A stretch of DNA of 64,000 nucleotides, taken from assembly GCF_001644575.1 (NCBI RefSeq), contig NZ_CP015596.1, forward strand, positions 620,001 to 684,000, read 5' to 3'. Shown here piece after piece: positions 47,338-55,908 of the stretch. The notes beneath the pieces were generated by a model. That model was given only the letters and a program-made list of their open reading frames with translations, did not search any database and had not been told where the DNA came from. Both the position numbers and the translations under genes were made by a program. Each line of letters starts with the position of its first letter. Position 1 is the first letter of the stretch. The DNA is from Mycobacterium adipatum (GTDB lineage Bacteria; Actinomycetota; Actinomycetes; Mycobacteriales; Mycobacteriaceae).

Positions 47338-50300
47338 CTAAGATGAATAGAGGCCACTTCGCACGCCGAGGACAAGGTCACGCATGACAGCTTGGTCCTC
47401 GACATCAAGGTAGGGACTTAAGAGGAGCCTCGCAGCTTCGTCGGTTCCCACAGCCTTCGTGAGTTCTTGGTGGAGGAGCGCACATAGTGTCGGCACTGGG
47501 TTGGGAACACCGTCGCCGTGGGCGACTGTCCGCGCCGTCGATGCGCATGCAGCGAGTACTTGGGCGTCGAAGTTCGTAAAGGCAATCGCTGTCGCGGCGA
47601 ACCCCGCGATCGCTGTGTGGATTCTCGTGGGGTCGTGGGCTGCGGCGATCAGTCCGAGAGCCGCCGCTTCCACCCATGCCGCAACCAAGGGGGGATTCGC
47701 GAAGGCGGCCCCGGCGACGAGTTCGGTCCATACCTGGGTGGCTTGCTTATTGTCGGCCCACGCCGCAGCGCGGGTGAAATGAAACGCGACTGCCGTCGGT
47801 GCCCAATGGGTCGAAAGGGCAGTGAAACGGAGCCATTCGGTGTCCACGGGGAGGTCAACGGCGTAGGCGTCGCGGAGTGCCCAGAGGCAACGCTGCGCCG
47901 AAGGTTGGTCGATGAGCGCTTGCCGTTCGAGAGCAATGAGGAGTGCGACTGTTCCGAAGGTCGGGACTGAGTGGCCTTGCGCGAAGACGCGGAGCCCGAG
48001 ATCGTCACAGTACAGGGGGAGTTCGCGAACACTCGCCATATCGAGCGATCCCAGCCACGCCAGGTGCACTTGATCAGGATTGCCTTCGAGTGCCTGGAAC
48101 TGCGGCCAGTCACGAGCCGCCAATTGATTTGCCTCACCGAGGCACCACTCCGACCGGTCCCGCATGAGTTCCTCACCGGGGTCGGGCCGATGCAGACGAA
48201 CGTCGTCGGTGGTGGGTTCGTAACCCAGGGTCGCTAACGAAGCTAGGCGAAGGCGCGTTGCTGTGGAGGTGAGGTCATTGAGTGCCGCTTGAGTGACCTC
48301 CAATCGAGGAAAGCCGGATCGGAGAGCGGGCCACATCTCGGGTATGTAGGAGCCGAGCAGCAGCGAACTCAGGTCAATAACGGCGGGTCGGTTTAAACTA
48401 CCTGTTGCCGTTTCTATTTCGCGCTCCAGCTGTTCATCGTCCGGAGCCGCGATGGGCAGGCAACCTGCCGCGCGCGCGAGCAGTGATTGGCTGTAGTACG
48501 TTCCTGCCCTGGCTGCTAGAAGACCGTAGGGTAGCCCGTGTTTGGCGACGTTTTCGGCCTCGTCAGCGATGGCGGCCGCTCGGGCATGCAGCTCGGGTCT
48601 GAGTTGTTCGAACATTTCTGCCGGTGTCCCACGCACCACTTGAGCTGGTGCGTTCCCTCCGGAGCCGTATTCGACGGAATGCTGGGAGACTAAGGCCTGC
48701 ATCCGACGAATCGTGTCGGGAGGGAGGTCGCCCCAGGGCTCGTCACCCTGGAGATAAAATCCACCGATCGCGACCGAGGCGAGTTCGGTGTCATCGGGAT
48801 ACGCGGCGGTAAGCCGGAGGATTTCAGCGGCGGTTTCTGGCCCGGGAATGTTTCTGGCTGCGAGGAAGGTCCATAAGCGTGCCTGAGCGACGGTCGTGGG
48901 TGTGAGCGCGGGAGCGTCTGCCAGAACGTGCCACGCTTTCGCGACTTCCCCGCAGTTGTTCAGGGCGGATGCAAGGTGCCATCGGTTCGTCGAGGTACGG
49001 CCTAGATCGGTGATCCACGCGCGGCACCGCGTGACCATCTCGCGCCATGAGCGGGCAACACCTGCCGCCTCCACACGTACAGCGTGGAGGTAGGCGCGAT
49101 CATCTGTCGATGATGCAGGCACCCCATGCAGTACCTCGCCAGCGAGGTCGGCCGCGTCTGAGAAGTGCTCGTGATTGACCAGCAGGCGGACCGCCTGAAG
49201 GTTGAAGGTGTGGTCGTCGAAGCGGTCGGCGGCGAGACGGAGCTGCTCAGCGGCACTTCGAATATCGCCGGCGTTGATGAGCGCTTCTACTAGCAGGTTT
49301 GATGAAAGCTGCGTCTGCTTTGCACGCCGCAAGAGTGGGATCGCCGCCGTGTGCTTGTCTTCGGCAACAAGCTTCTGCGCCTCAACAAGAAGGGGCGTGT
49401 CGTCGGTCCGAAGCGCCAGTTCCGCGAGCCCTCGAAGCTGCACCCCGACGGTCGCTGCGTTGACCCAGTAGAGAGTGAGCTGGTCTGGACTACTGGCACT
49501 CTCCCATACACGGTCGTAAGCAGCCTGGAGCTCGGTCATTGGGGCGCCCTGCTGATGTAGTAGGTCGGCATGAACGACATCTCGCGCGAAGCTCGCCGGC
49601 ATTGCAGGGATCGTGGAACGTGCGAGCGCCGGTCGGCCCTCAGCGACAGCTGCCTGCGCAACGAGCAGTCGTACCTCGGTTCGGTCAGCCTCGTGCGCAG
49701 TCGCGTCGCCTTCAGGAGGAGCACTCCCAAGCCGGATCGCCGTCGAATACTGCCCCATCATGATGGCCGCTTGGCAGGCCATCTCCACTGCGTCCCCTGC
49801 GTTGACTCGGAATCGTCGCAGCAGTTCGCGGGCTCGAAGTGCCAGTTCGAATGCATCGGCCTTGAACGCGTGAGCACCGGATGTGGTCGTCTCGCGGCTT
49901 ATCACCAAGTACGCCCTGGCAAGCTCAATCTGCAGGCCCGCGACCTCTGGGTACCGATCTACCGCGGAGGAAAGGAGAATTACCAGCTCGTCGAGACGGT
50001 GCAACCGGTTGAGGGCGTGTAGGCGGAAGCCGAGGAGGAACGGATCTGAAAGTGCGTCGTTCGTCGGCAGCAGCTCCAGAACGCGTTCTGGATCGTCCGA
50101 TAAGACGGCCGCAATGACGTCAACACTGCGATCCGCCGCGGACGAAGTCTGAGCAGCTTCCCTGCACCGGTCAGACGAAACCTGGTCGCCGGTGCCTGCG
50201 TACTCCAAGGCGGCACGCGAGTAGAGGTAGCCGCTATCGTCGGATCGACCTGCCGCCGTTTCGAAGAAGCGTCCAGCACCACGCTGGACTCCGTAGCACC

Positions 50301-51063
50301 GGCACAACTCGGCGGCGGCAACCAGCGTCGTGAAGGGCGCTTCACCTAACCACTGGGGCGGCTCTGTCGCCATCTGTAACAGCGCTTTGTGCGGGTCTTG
50401 CTGTGTTGCCAGCTTGAGGAGGTAACTGCTGTCCCTGCTTGGCCCCAACCGTTTCAGGGGAGGCCTGGAGAGCGCCGGGAGGGTGAGCAACGCGGCTTCG
50501 AAGTCGTCGGGCTGTGTGAAGGCGCGTTCGAGGTCCTCAAAGCATGTCTTGAGAAAGCTGATGAGTTGAGACAGCCGACTCTCGGCGTTCGCCTCCGCCT
50601 CGACGTGACGCCGTGAGGCGCGATGGTCGGCAACCCCAACGGCCTCTGAAGCGTCTAAACTCGCCATCAGAGACCGTGCCGCGACCTGCACTATTTTCTG
50701 AGCCTCCTCGCGGCTAATGCGCCGACTAAACCGTGTTGCGCTGGAATAGTCGACCAGTCGCGTCACCAGCGATTCGTAGAATTGCGCACCACCGGCGATG
50801 AGCTCCCGCCAAGTGTCACCGTCGCGGAACCACGTCTTGAAGGCACGACGCGGAAAGCGGCCTACTTCGCTCCGTATGTGGTCGCCGAGTCTCTTCTCGG
50901 CGTCGTCAGAAAACACGAAGTTAATCGCTCGTTGGTACGCGTCAGGTGCGATGGCGTTACCGATAAGCCACAGTGCAAACGGATCCACAATCCGATTCTC
51001 TATGACTCTGCTGCTGTGTAGCGCGGTGGCTGCGGCCGGGTCACTGAGAGTTCCAGTTGGCAT
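47338..51063 (-). CDS. Large TPR-repeat protein with C-terminal PIN-like domain
   Basis: 1241 aa. The N-terminal ~170 residues are a helical domain of unknown type. From about 200 to 800 come degenerate TPR-like helix pairs (SNLLVEALINAGDIRSAAEQ, WHLASALNNCGEVAKAWHVL). A PIN-like nuclease domain spans about 895-1060: RPAVIDLSSLLLG (Asp about 897), VTQAALNDL, and LPLYCDDLGLRVFAQGHSVP, FGTVALLIAL with paired Asp about 1019-1020. No NTPase motif is seen. A TPR sensor fused to an RNase-type toxin domain in a defence-rich island suggests an abortive-infection effector; that is inference. ATG 51063. Confidence 0.65.
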   Translation of the reverse strand: MPTGTLSDPAAATALHSSRVIENRIVDPFALWLIGNAIAPDAYQRAINFVFSDDAEKRLGDHIRSEVGRFPRRAFKTWFRDGDTWRELIAGGAQFYESLVTRLVDYSSATRFSRRISREEAQKIVQVAARSLMASLDASEAVGVADHRASRRHVEAEANAESRLSQLISFLKTCFEDLERAFTQPDDFEAALLTLPALSRPPLKRLGPSRDSSYLLKLATQQDPHKALLQMATEPPQWLGEAPFTTLVAAAELCRCYGVQRGAGRFFETAAGRSDDSGYLYSRAALEYAGTGDQVSSDRCREAAQTSSAADRSVDVIAAVLSDDPERVLELLPTNDALSDPFLLGFRLHALNRLHRLDELVILLSSAVDRYPEVAGLQIELARAYLVISRETTTSGAHAFKADAFELALRARELLRRFRVNAGDAVEMACQAAIMMGQYSTAIRLGSAPPEGDATAHEADRTEVRLLVAQAAVAEGRPALARSTIPAMPASFARDVVHADLLHQQGAPMTELQAAYDRVWESASSPDQLTLYWVNAATVGVQLRGLAELALRTDDTPLLVEAQKLVAEDKHTAAIPLLRRAKQTQLSSNLLVEALINAGDIRSAAEQLRLAADRFDDHTFNLQAVRLLVNHEHFSDAADLAGEVLHGVPASSTDDRAYLHAVRVEAAGVARSWREMVTRCRAWITDLGRTSTNRWHLASALNNCGEVAKAWHVLADAPALTPTTVAQARLWTFLAARNIPGPETAAEILRLTAAYPDDTELASVAIGGFYLQGDEPWGDLPPDTIRRMQALVSQHSVEYGSGGNAPAQVVRGTPAEMFEQLRPELHARAAAIADEAENVAKHGLPYGLLAARAGTYYSQSLLARAAGCLPIAAPDDEQLEREIETATGSLNRPAVIDLSSLLLGSYIPEMWPALRSGFPRLEVTQAALNDLTSTATRLRLASLATLGYEPTTDDVRLHRPDPGEELMRDRSEWCLGEANQLAARDWPQFQALEGNPDQVHLAWLGSLDMASVRELPLYCDDLGLRVFAQGHSVPTFGTVALLIALERQALIDQPSAQRCLWALRDAYAVDLPVDTEWLRFTALSTHWAPTAVAFHFTRAAAWADNKQATQVWTELVAGAAFANPPLVAAWVEAAALGLIAAAHDPTRIHTAIAGFAATAIAFTNFDAQVLAACASTARTVAHGDGVPNPVPTLCALLHQELTKAVGTDEAARLLLSPYLDVEDQAVMRDLVLGVRSGLYSS

Positions 51064-51921
51064 TGCTAACGTAGGCGGGTCTGATCACCGCGCACATTGA
51101 GCCGGTAAACAGCCGGGCTCGGACGCCAGGGTATTCGCTCGCGTCGGTCTGGTCAGCAATTTCGCAGGCGTGCCGCTGTCGCCGAACCGCTAGCTTCTGG
51201 TCGCAGCAGATTCCTGCGCACGACATTAGGTCGTCTGCTGGTGCTGCACTAATGTGTGGTTGCGCTGGGGAAAGTTGGTTGCGGTACACGTTGCCAAACT
51301 GAACGGTTGCAGCAACCGTTCCTACCGGCCGATATGTCGGGCTGCGAACGCGGCCGAGCATCTCGGCAGCGCTGACGGTGCCTCGGGCGTAGTTATCTTG
51401 GTCGGGGGGCATCAGTGCTTTGTGAGCCCTCAAGTTCGGTGCTTCGGCGGGCTGCGTGCACCGTCAACTCTCGACGCGAGACCTCCCGGTGCTCATCCAA
51501 CACTGACACCACCTTCGATCGAGTCCTCTTCGGCGTGAGCGCCGCGCACCGATCCAGGATCACGCACTACCTATTGCGTAGCAACGACCACCGACACCGG
51601 GTAAACGCCGTCCGCGTGCCTGCTGCACCGCTTCTGTCTGCGCACAGGTGCGATTCTAAAAGTCTGAGACATGCCGCAGCGGCGCGATCGGAGCGCCTGC
51701 AGATCGCTCTGCAGGCGACTGATTCTCAGCACTGAGAATGCCTCCTGTCGCGGCAACATTCTCACGGTTGCGAAAAGTACTGGGGTTGAGAGAAATTCGC
51801 GTCACAGAGAAATGCTGACTCGGTAACGCGGCGGTGTCGATCGCGTTCAGGCAGTAGTCACCCCGTACTAAGCATCGCACCATCAGCTCATCTGTCCCCC
51901 TTATGAGCGGAGTGCCTACCC
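51064..51921. other. 858-bp non-coding region upstream of tnsA
   Basis: No gene with credible codon use is seen. It probably contains the promoter of tnsABC and, by analogy with Tn7 where the end lies beside tnsA, one transposon end. It includes hairpins CTGCAGATCGCTCTGCAG (51698-51715) and ATTCTCAG-CA-CTGAGAAT (51722-51739), and imperfect CATTCTC-type repeats up to 51814. Confidence 0.5.
51722..51814. repeat. Imperfect CATTCTC repeats, candidate TnsB-binding sites
   Basis: Related ~19-bp elements: CATTCTCAGTGCTGAGAAT (minus strand, 51722-51740), CATTCTCACGGTTGCGAAA (plus, 51757-51775) and CATTTCTCTGTGACGCGAAT (minus, about 51795-51814). Tn7-like ends carry several such semi-conserved sites, but similarity here is modest and no terminal TGT/ACA dinucleotide pair could be matched to a second end. 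Confidence 0.35.
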
Positions 51922-52677
51922 GTGACTACCAAACTACGAACAACGTTGTCGTCGTCTGAGCCTGACGATATGACGCTAGACATACGGCTGGAGTCGGGCG
52001 ACGTTGCCCGCGTCGGCATGTCGAGTGCGAAGCCGGCCATGCTGGATGAGGCGGTGCCGTGGCGAACGTTCCGCATGTACTACGGCCAGCCGCACTATTC
52101 GGGCACATATTGGACGGCGACCGAGAACAGTTCGGTCATCTATGAGTCGCGTCTGGAGCTGTCTCGCCTGATTCTCGCCGACTTTGACATGAAGGTGAGC
52201 CACATTGTGGCGCAACCTTTTCTCCTGCGTGCCAAAGTCGACGGGGTACGCCGACGGCACATTCCCGACTACTTTCTCAACACCTGTGATGGCCCGGTCG
52301 TGGTCGCGGTAAAGCCACGTGACCAACTCGACAAGCCCAAGAACATCGACACATTCGCCTGGGTGCGCTGCGCAATCGAATGCTTGGGTTGGCGTTTCGA
52401 GATCGCCAGTGAGCCAGAACCGGTGCTGATGGAGAACGTCCGATTCCTTGCCGGGTACCGACGTTCCCGCTACGTCAATGCCGACGCTTTGAACGAGCTA
52501 CGCAGCATGAACCTGCGCAACGGGTCGTTCGGCGACGCACTTCGACAGGTGAGGCACGCCCCGCCACCGCTGGCGCGATCAGCGCTGCTGCACATGTTGT
52601 GGACCCACGAAGTCTCTACCGATCTCAACGCTGTTCTCACCGACCGAAGCATTCTCATCACTAGGAGCGCATCATGA
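51922..52677 (+). CDS. tnsA: TnsA-family endonuclease (heteromeric transposase 5'-end cleavage subunit)
   Basis: 251 aa. The TnsA N-terminal PD-(D/E)xK-like core is visible: Glu75 (VIYESRLELSRL), Asp116 (RRRHIPDYFL) and Lys131 (GPVVVAVKPRD), with QP at 98-99 before the core as in TnsA. In Tn7, TnsA cuts the 5' ends so the element moves by cut-and-paste. Start GTG 51922; an ATG at 51970 would also keep the catalytic core. The stop overlaps the tnsB ATG as ATGA. A second, degenerate relative lies at 60602-61420. Confidence 0.83.
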   Translation: MTTKLRTTLSSSEPDDMTLDIRLESGDVARVGMSSAKPAMLDEAVPWRTFRMYYGQPHYSGTYWTATENSSVIYESRLELSRLILADFDMKVSHIVAQPFLLRAKVDGVRRRHIPDYFLNTCDGPVVVAVKPRDQLDKPKNIDTFAWVRCAIECLGWRFEIASEPEPVLMENVRFLAGYRRSRYVNADALNELRSMNLRNGSFGDALRQVRHAPPPLARSALLHMLWTHEVSTDLNAVLTDRSILITRSAS

Positions 52678-54803
52678 CGGACCCCGCCCGGTGCCGCATC
52701 GAGATTGGCACCCGCTGCCGCTACGACGGCCAGAATTACACTGTCACTGAGCTACTTCCGACCGCAGCCGGGACTGACGTTCTTCTCAGCGCGCCCGGCT
52801 CAGTAGTCCGACTGTCATTGGTGACTCTGGTCGAAGGCGTCCGGGCGCAGATCATTCCAACAACTACAGGCCCGTCATCCAACGACGACCTCGACCCTGC
52901 GTCGGTGATCCTGGCTTCCTTGACTGCAGTACAGACGCGGGAGATCCGCAAACGCTGTGACCATATCCGGGAGATGCTCAGCGGCTACCGCTCCGGTAGT
53001 GCCGAACTGAGGCAAGCCGACGAACCGCGACCGGAGTACGCGAGCAGCGAGCCCCTGCTAAGCAGGTACGCCGCGAAGGCCAAGGAGCTCGGATACACGG
53101 TTCGGCATGTTCGCCGGTTGGCCAGGGCCTACCAGCAGCACGGCGAAGCGGGCCTGGCCTCAGCGCGGTGGCAGGGCTCCAGCAAGACCGATCAGCGTTG
53201 GGTGCAGACGGCGTTGCAGATCATGGTCGAGCACACCAACGAATCCAAACCGTCCCGTAAAGCGATCATCTTGCAGACCGCCAAGCGGCTGGAGCTGTGG
53301 TTCGGTCCCGGCGCGGTCGAGTTGCCTTCCCAGGCCACCGCCTACCGGGAGCTGAATTGGCTTGATAAGCAGCACCGCACCTTCGGCGGGACCACGAAAC
53401 GCAACCGCGACATCGCTGCCCGGTCGAAAAAGCCGCACGGCAAGCTGCGGCCGACGCGGCCGGGGGAGTACCTGATCCTCGACACCACCGCCCTCGACGT
53501 GTTCGCCCTCGACCCGAAAACTCTGCGCTGGGTACGGGTCGAGCTCACCGTAGCGATGGACTGGTACACCCGATGCGTCGTCGGACGCCGCATGACGCCA
53601 GTGTCGACTAAGGCTGTCGACGCCGCCGCGGTGCTCTACCAGACGATGCGTCCCAAGCCGGCACACGACCGGTGGCCCCCTTATGCGGTGTGGCCAGAAC
53701 ACGGTGTGCCACGGGAAGTCCTGATCGACCCGGACCAGTTCGACCGCGCCGGCAAGGGCGCCTCAGGCCCGGCGATCAACCCCGAGACCATCATCACCGA
53801 CCACGGCAAGATCTACGTATCCGATCACCTCAACAGCGTCTGCCAGCGGCTGGGTATATCCATTCAACCCGCACGCGTGCGAATGGGCCGAGACAAAGGA
53901 CCCCTGGAGAGATTCTTCGGCACCGTCCGCGAGAAGCTCCTGCAATACCTACCCGGCTACAAAGGGCCCGACATCAACTCCCGCGGTCTTGATGTGGAAG
54001 ACCATGCCTGCCTGTACATCGACCAACTGGAAGCGATCTTCGACGAGTGGGTCGCCACGGTCTACCACCACCGCAAGCACGACGGGCTCATCGATCCCGG
54101 CCTGCCGACGAAGAAGAGGTTGATCACGCCCTCGATGATGTATTCCCAGGGCCTGGCACGCGCCGGTTACATTGAGGTGCCGCGGGATCCGCAGCTGGCC
54201 TACGAGTTCCTCCAGGTAGAACCCCACGTCATTCAGCACTTCGGCATCAAGCGCGCCACCTTGAAGTACGGGGATTGCCAGCACAACATCCTCAACGAGT
54301 TGGCCACCATGCCGAGCCCGTATCGGGGAAAGCTGGCCAATAAGTGGCCGATTCACGTCGATCCCGACGATGTGTCGCGTTGCTACATCAAACATCCCGA
54401 CACGCGGGAATGGCACACGCTGACCTGGGAGCACGCCACCCGGTATCCCATGCCGTTCAGTGATGAGGCATTGCGCTTCACCCGCACGCATGTGCTGCGC
54501 CGCGACGGGTTTATCGAGGAGGAGACCGCGCTGGATGAGCTGATGACGCGGTGGAACATCCGCCTGGGCGATAGCCCCGCCGACCGTCGTATCGCACTGC
54601 GGATGGCACGCCACGACGCCGACCTGAGCAGGGAAGCAGAGTCTGATGCCGAGGTTGTGGCGGCGTTGACGTCGGTCCCGAAACCTGAGGACCAACCCGC
54701 TGTGACGGCACGGGCGCCACGCGAGGTGGAACTCAGCGACGACGACGACCCCGACGACGACGTGGAAGAAGATTTCCTTGACGAGGATCTGGAGTGGTCA
54801 TGA
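52674..54803 (+). CDS. tnsB: TnsB-family DDE transposase
   Basis: 709 aa. An N-terminal helical/HTH region (YTVRHVRRLARAYQQHGEAG) precedes the RNase H-like integrase core with Asp270 (GEYLILDTTAL), Asp376 (ETIITDHGKIY) and Glu412 (DKGPLERFFGTV). The last two are separated by 35 residues, the classical D-35-E spacing. A Mu-transposase-type C-terminal barrel follows (ATLKYGDCQHN), and a strongly acidic tail (SDDDDPDDDVEEDFLDEDLE) could contact TnsC. TnsB binds the ends, cuts the 3' strands and joins them to the target. Overlaps tnsA and tnsC by 4 bp. Confidence 0.92.
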   Translation: MTDPARCRIEIGTRCRYDGQNYTVTELLPTAAGTDVLLSAPGSVVRLSLVTLVEGVRAQIIPTTTGPSSNDDLDPASVILASLTAVQTREIRKRCDHIREMLSGYRSGSAELRQADEPRPEYASSEPLLSRYAAKAKELGYTVRHVRRLARAYQQHGEAGLASARWQGSSKTDQRWVQTALQIMVEHTNESKPSRKAIILQTAKRLELWFGPGAVELPSQATAYRELNWLDKQHRTFGGTTKRNRDIAARSKKPHGKLRPTRPGEYLILDTTALDVFALDPKTLRWVRVELTVAMDWYTRCVVGRRMTPVSTKAVDAAAVLYQTMRPKPAHDRWPPYAVWPEHGVPREVLIDPDQFDRAGKGASGPAINPETIITDHGKIYVSDHLNSVCQRLGISIQPARVRMGRDKGPLERFFGTVREKLLQYLPGYKGPDINSRGLDVEDHACLYIDQLEAIFDEWVATVYHHRKHDGLIDPGLPTKKRLITPSMMYSQGLARAGYIEVPRDPQLAYEFLQVEPHVIQHFGIKRATLKYGDCQHNILNELATMPSPYRGKLANKWPIHVDPDDVSRCYIKHPDTREWHTLTWEHATRYPMPFSDEALRFTRTHVLRRDGFIEEETALDELMTRWNIRLGDSPADRRIALRMARHDADLSREAESDAEVVAALTSVPKPEDQPAVTARAPREVELSDDDDPDDDVEEDFLDEDLEWS

Positions 54804-55870
54804 GCGACATGCAGAACCTCAGTATCGGCACGAAGGAAGGCTGGCAGAGGGTCGTCGCCGCCCCACCGCAGAAACGACCGGCATTGCTGACCATGCGAAA
54901 GATCCAGCGGATGAGCGGATCTGAGCTTGCCGACTACAACAAAGAGCGACGGCTGTGGCACGGCAACATGGGCGTGTTGCGCACCCTGGCACTTGAGGCG
55001 CTTCACGAGCAGCTGTGGGACACCATCGGCAGCAACGCCCAAGACGGTGCCCGCGCCAAGGGCGCGGTCGCAATCGAAGGTGACTCGAATCTGGGCAAGA
55101 GCACCGCGGTGGAACTGTTCGCCAAAGAGTTTCACCAGCGTGAGATTTTGGAGAACGGCGCCCTCACCGACTATGGGCATGAACGGCACCCGGTCGTGCG
55201 GGTCACCCTCAGCGGAAATCCGACGGTCCGCGACCTCAACGGGTCGCTGCTGCACTATTTCAATCATGCCGGGCGTCTGCGGGGCAGCGCGGGCGATTTC
55301 GCCCGCCGCGCGCTCGATGTTTTTCTCGATTGTGAGGTGCGGCTGCTGATCATCGACGATCTGCACTTCCTGCGGTGGGAGTCCGCCGACGGAACGAAGG
55401 TCAGCAATCAATTGAAGTATCTGGCCAACGACTTCCCGATCAGCATGCTGCTGGTCGGGGTGGGGCTGACCGACCTTGGTCTCTACAAGCAGGGCCGCAC
55501 TTTCGGCAAGGCGGTCCTGGGACCGACTGCTCGGCGTACCACTAGATACGCGCTGAATCCGTTCGGGGACAAGGAACCCGCTCAGCGGCGGGAGTGGCGC
55601 ACGGTGGTGAAAGCCATTGAGCGCAAGCTGGTGTTGCCCAACCACGTGGACGGGACATTGGCGCGTTCCCTGAGCGATTATTTGTTTGACCGCAGCACCG
55701 GGTACATGGGTTCGTTGATCAGCCTGATCACCCGGGGGTGTGCGCGTGCGGTCCGTACCGGTGCGGAGGGACTCACCGAAGGGCTGTTGGACCAGGTGCG
55801 GATCGACGTGGCTGCCGAGACCGAGCGCAGGCAGACGGCGAAGCTGTTGCGGGACTGCTACCCCGGCTGA
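54800..55870 (+). CDS. tnsC: TnsC/TniB-family AAA+ ATPase
   Basis: 356 aa. Walker A GDSNLGKST at 94-102 and Walker B in VRLLIIDDLHFLRW, with the TniB-type sensor region SMLLVGVGLTDLGLYKQGRT. It connects target selection by TniQ to the transposase and usually forms filaments on target DNA. The ATG at 54800 overlaps the tnsB stop (ATGA). It ends 38 bp from the convergent tniQ stop. Confidence 0.9.
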   Translation: MSDMQNLSIGTKEGWQRVVAAPPQKRPALLTMRKIQRMSGSELADYNKERRLWHGNMGVLRTLALEALHEQLWDTIGSNAQDGARAKGAVAIEGDSNLGKSTAVELFAKEFHQREILENGALTDYGHERHPVVRVTLSGNPTVRDLNGSLLHYFNHAGRLRGSAGDFARRALDVFLDCEVRLLIIDDLHFLRWESADGTKVSNQLKYLANDFPISMLLVGVGLTDLGLYKQGRTFGKAVLGPTARRTTRYALNPFGDKEPAQRREWRTVVKAIERKLVLPNHVDGTLARSLSDYLFDRSTGYMGSLISLITRGCARAVRTGAEGLTEGLLDQVRIDVAAETERRQTAKLLRDCYPG

Positions 55871-55908
55871 GTGGGGTGCCCGCGCGGTGTCCACGGGTAG
55901 CGAAGTTC

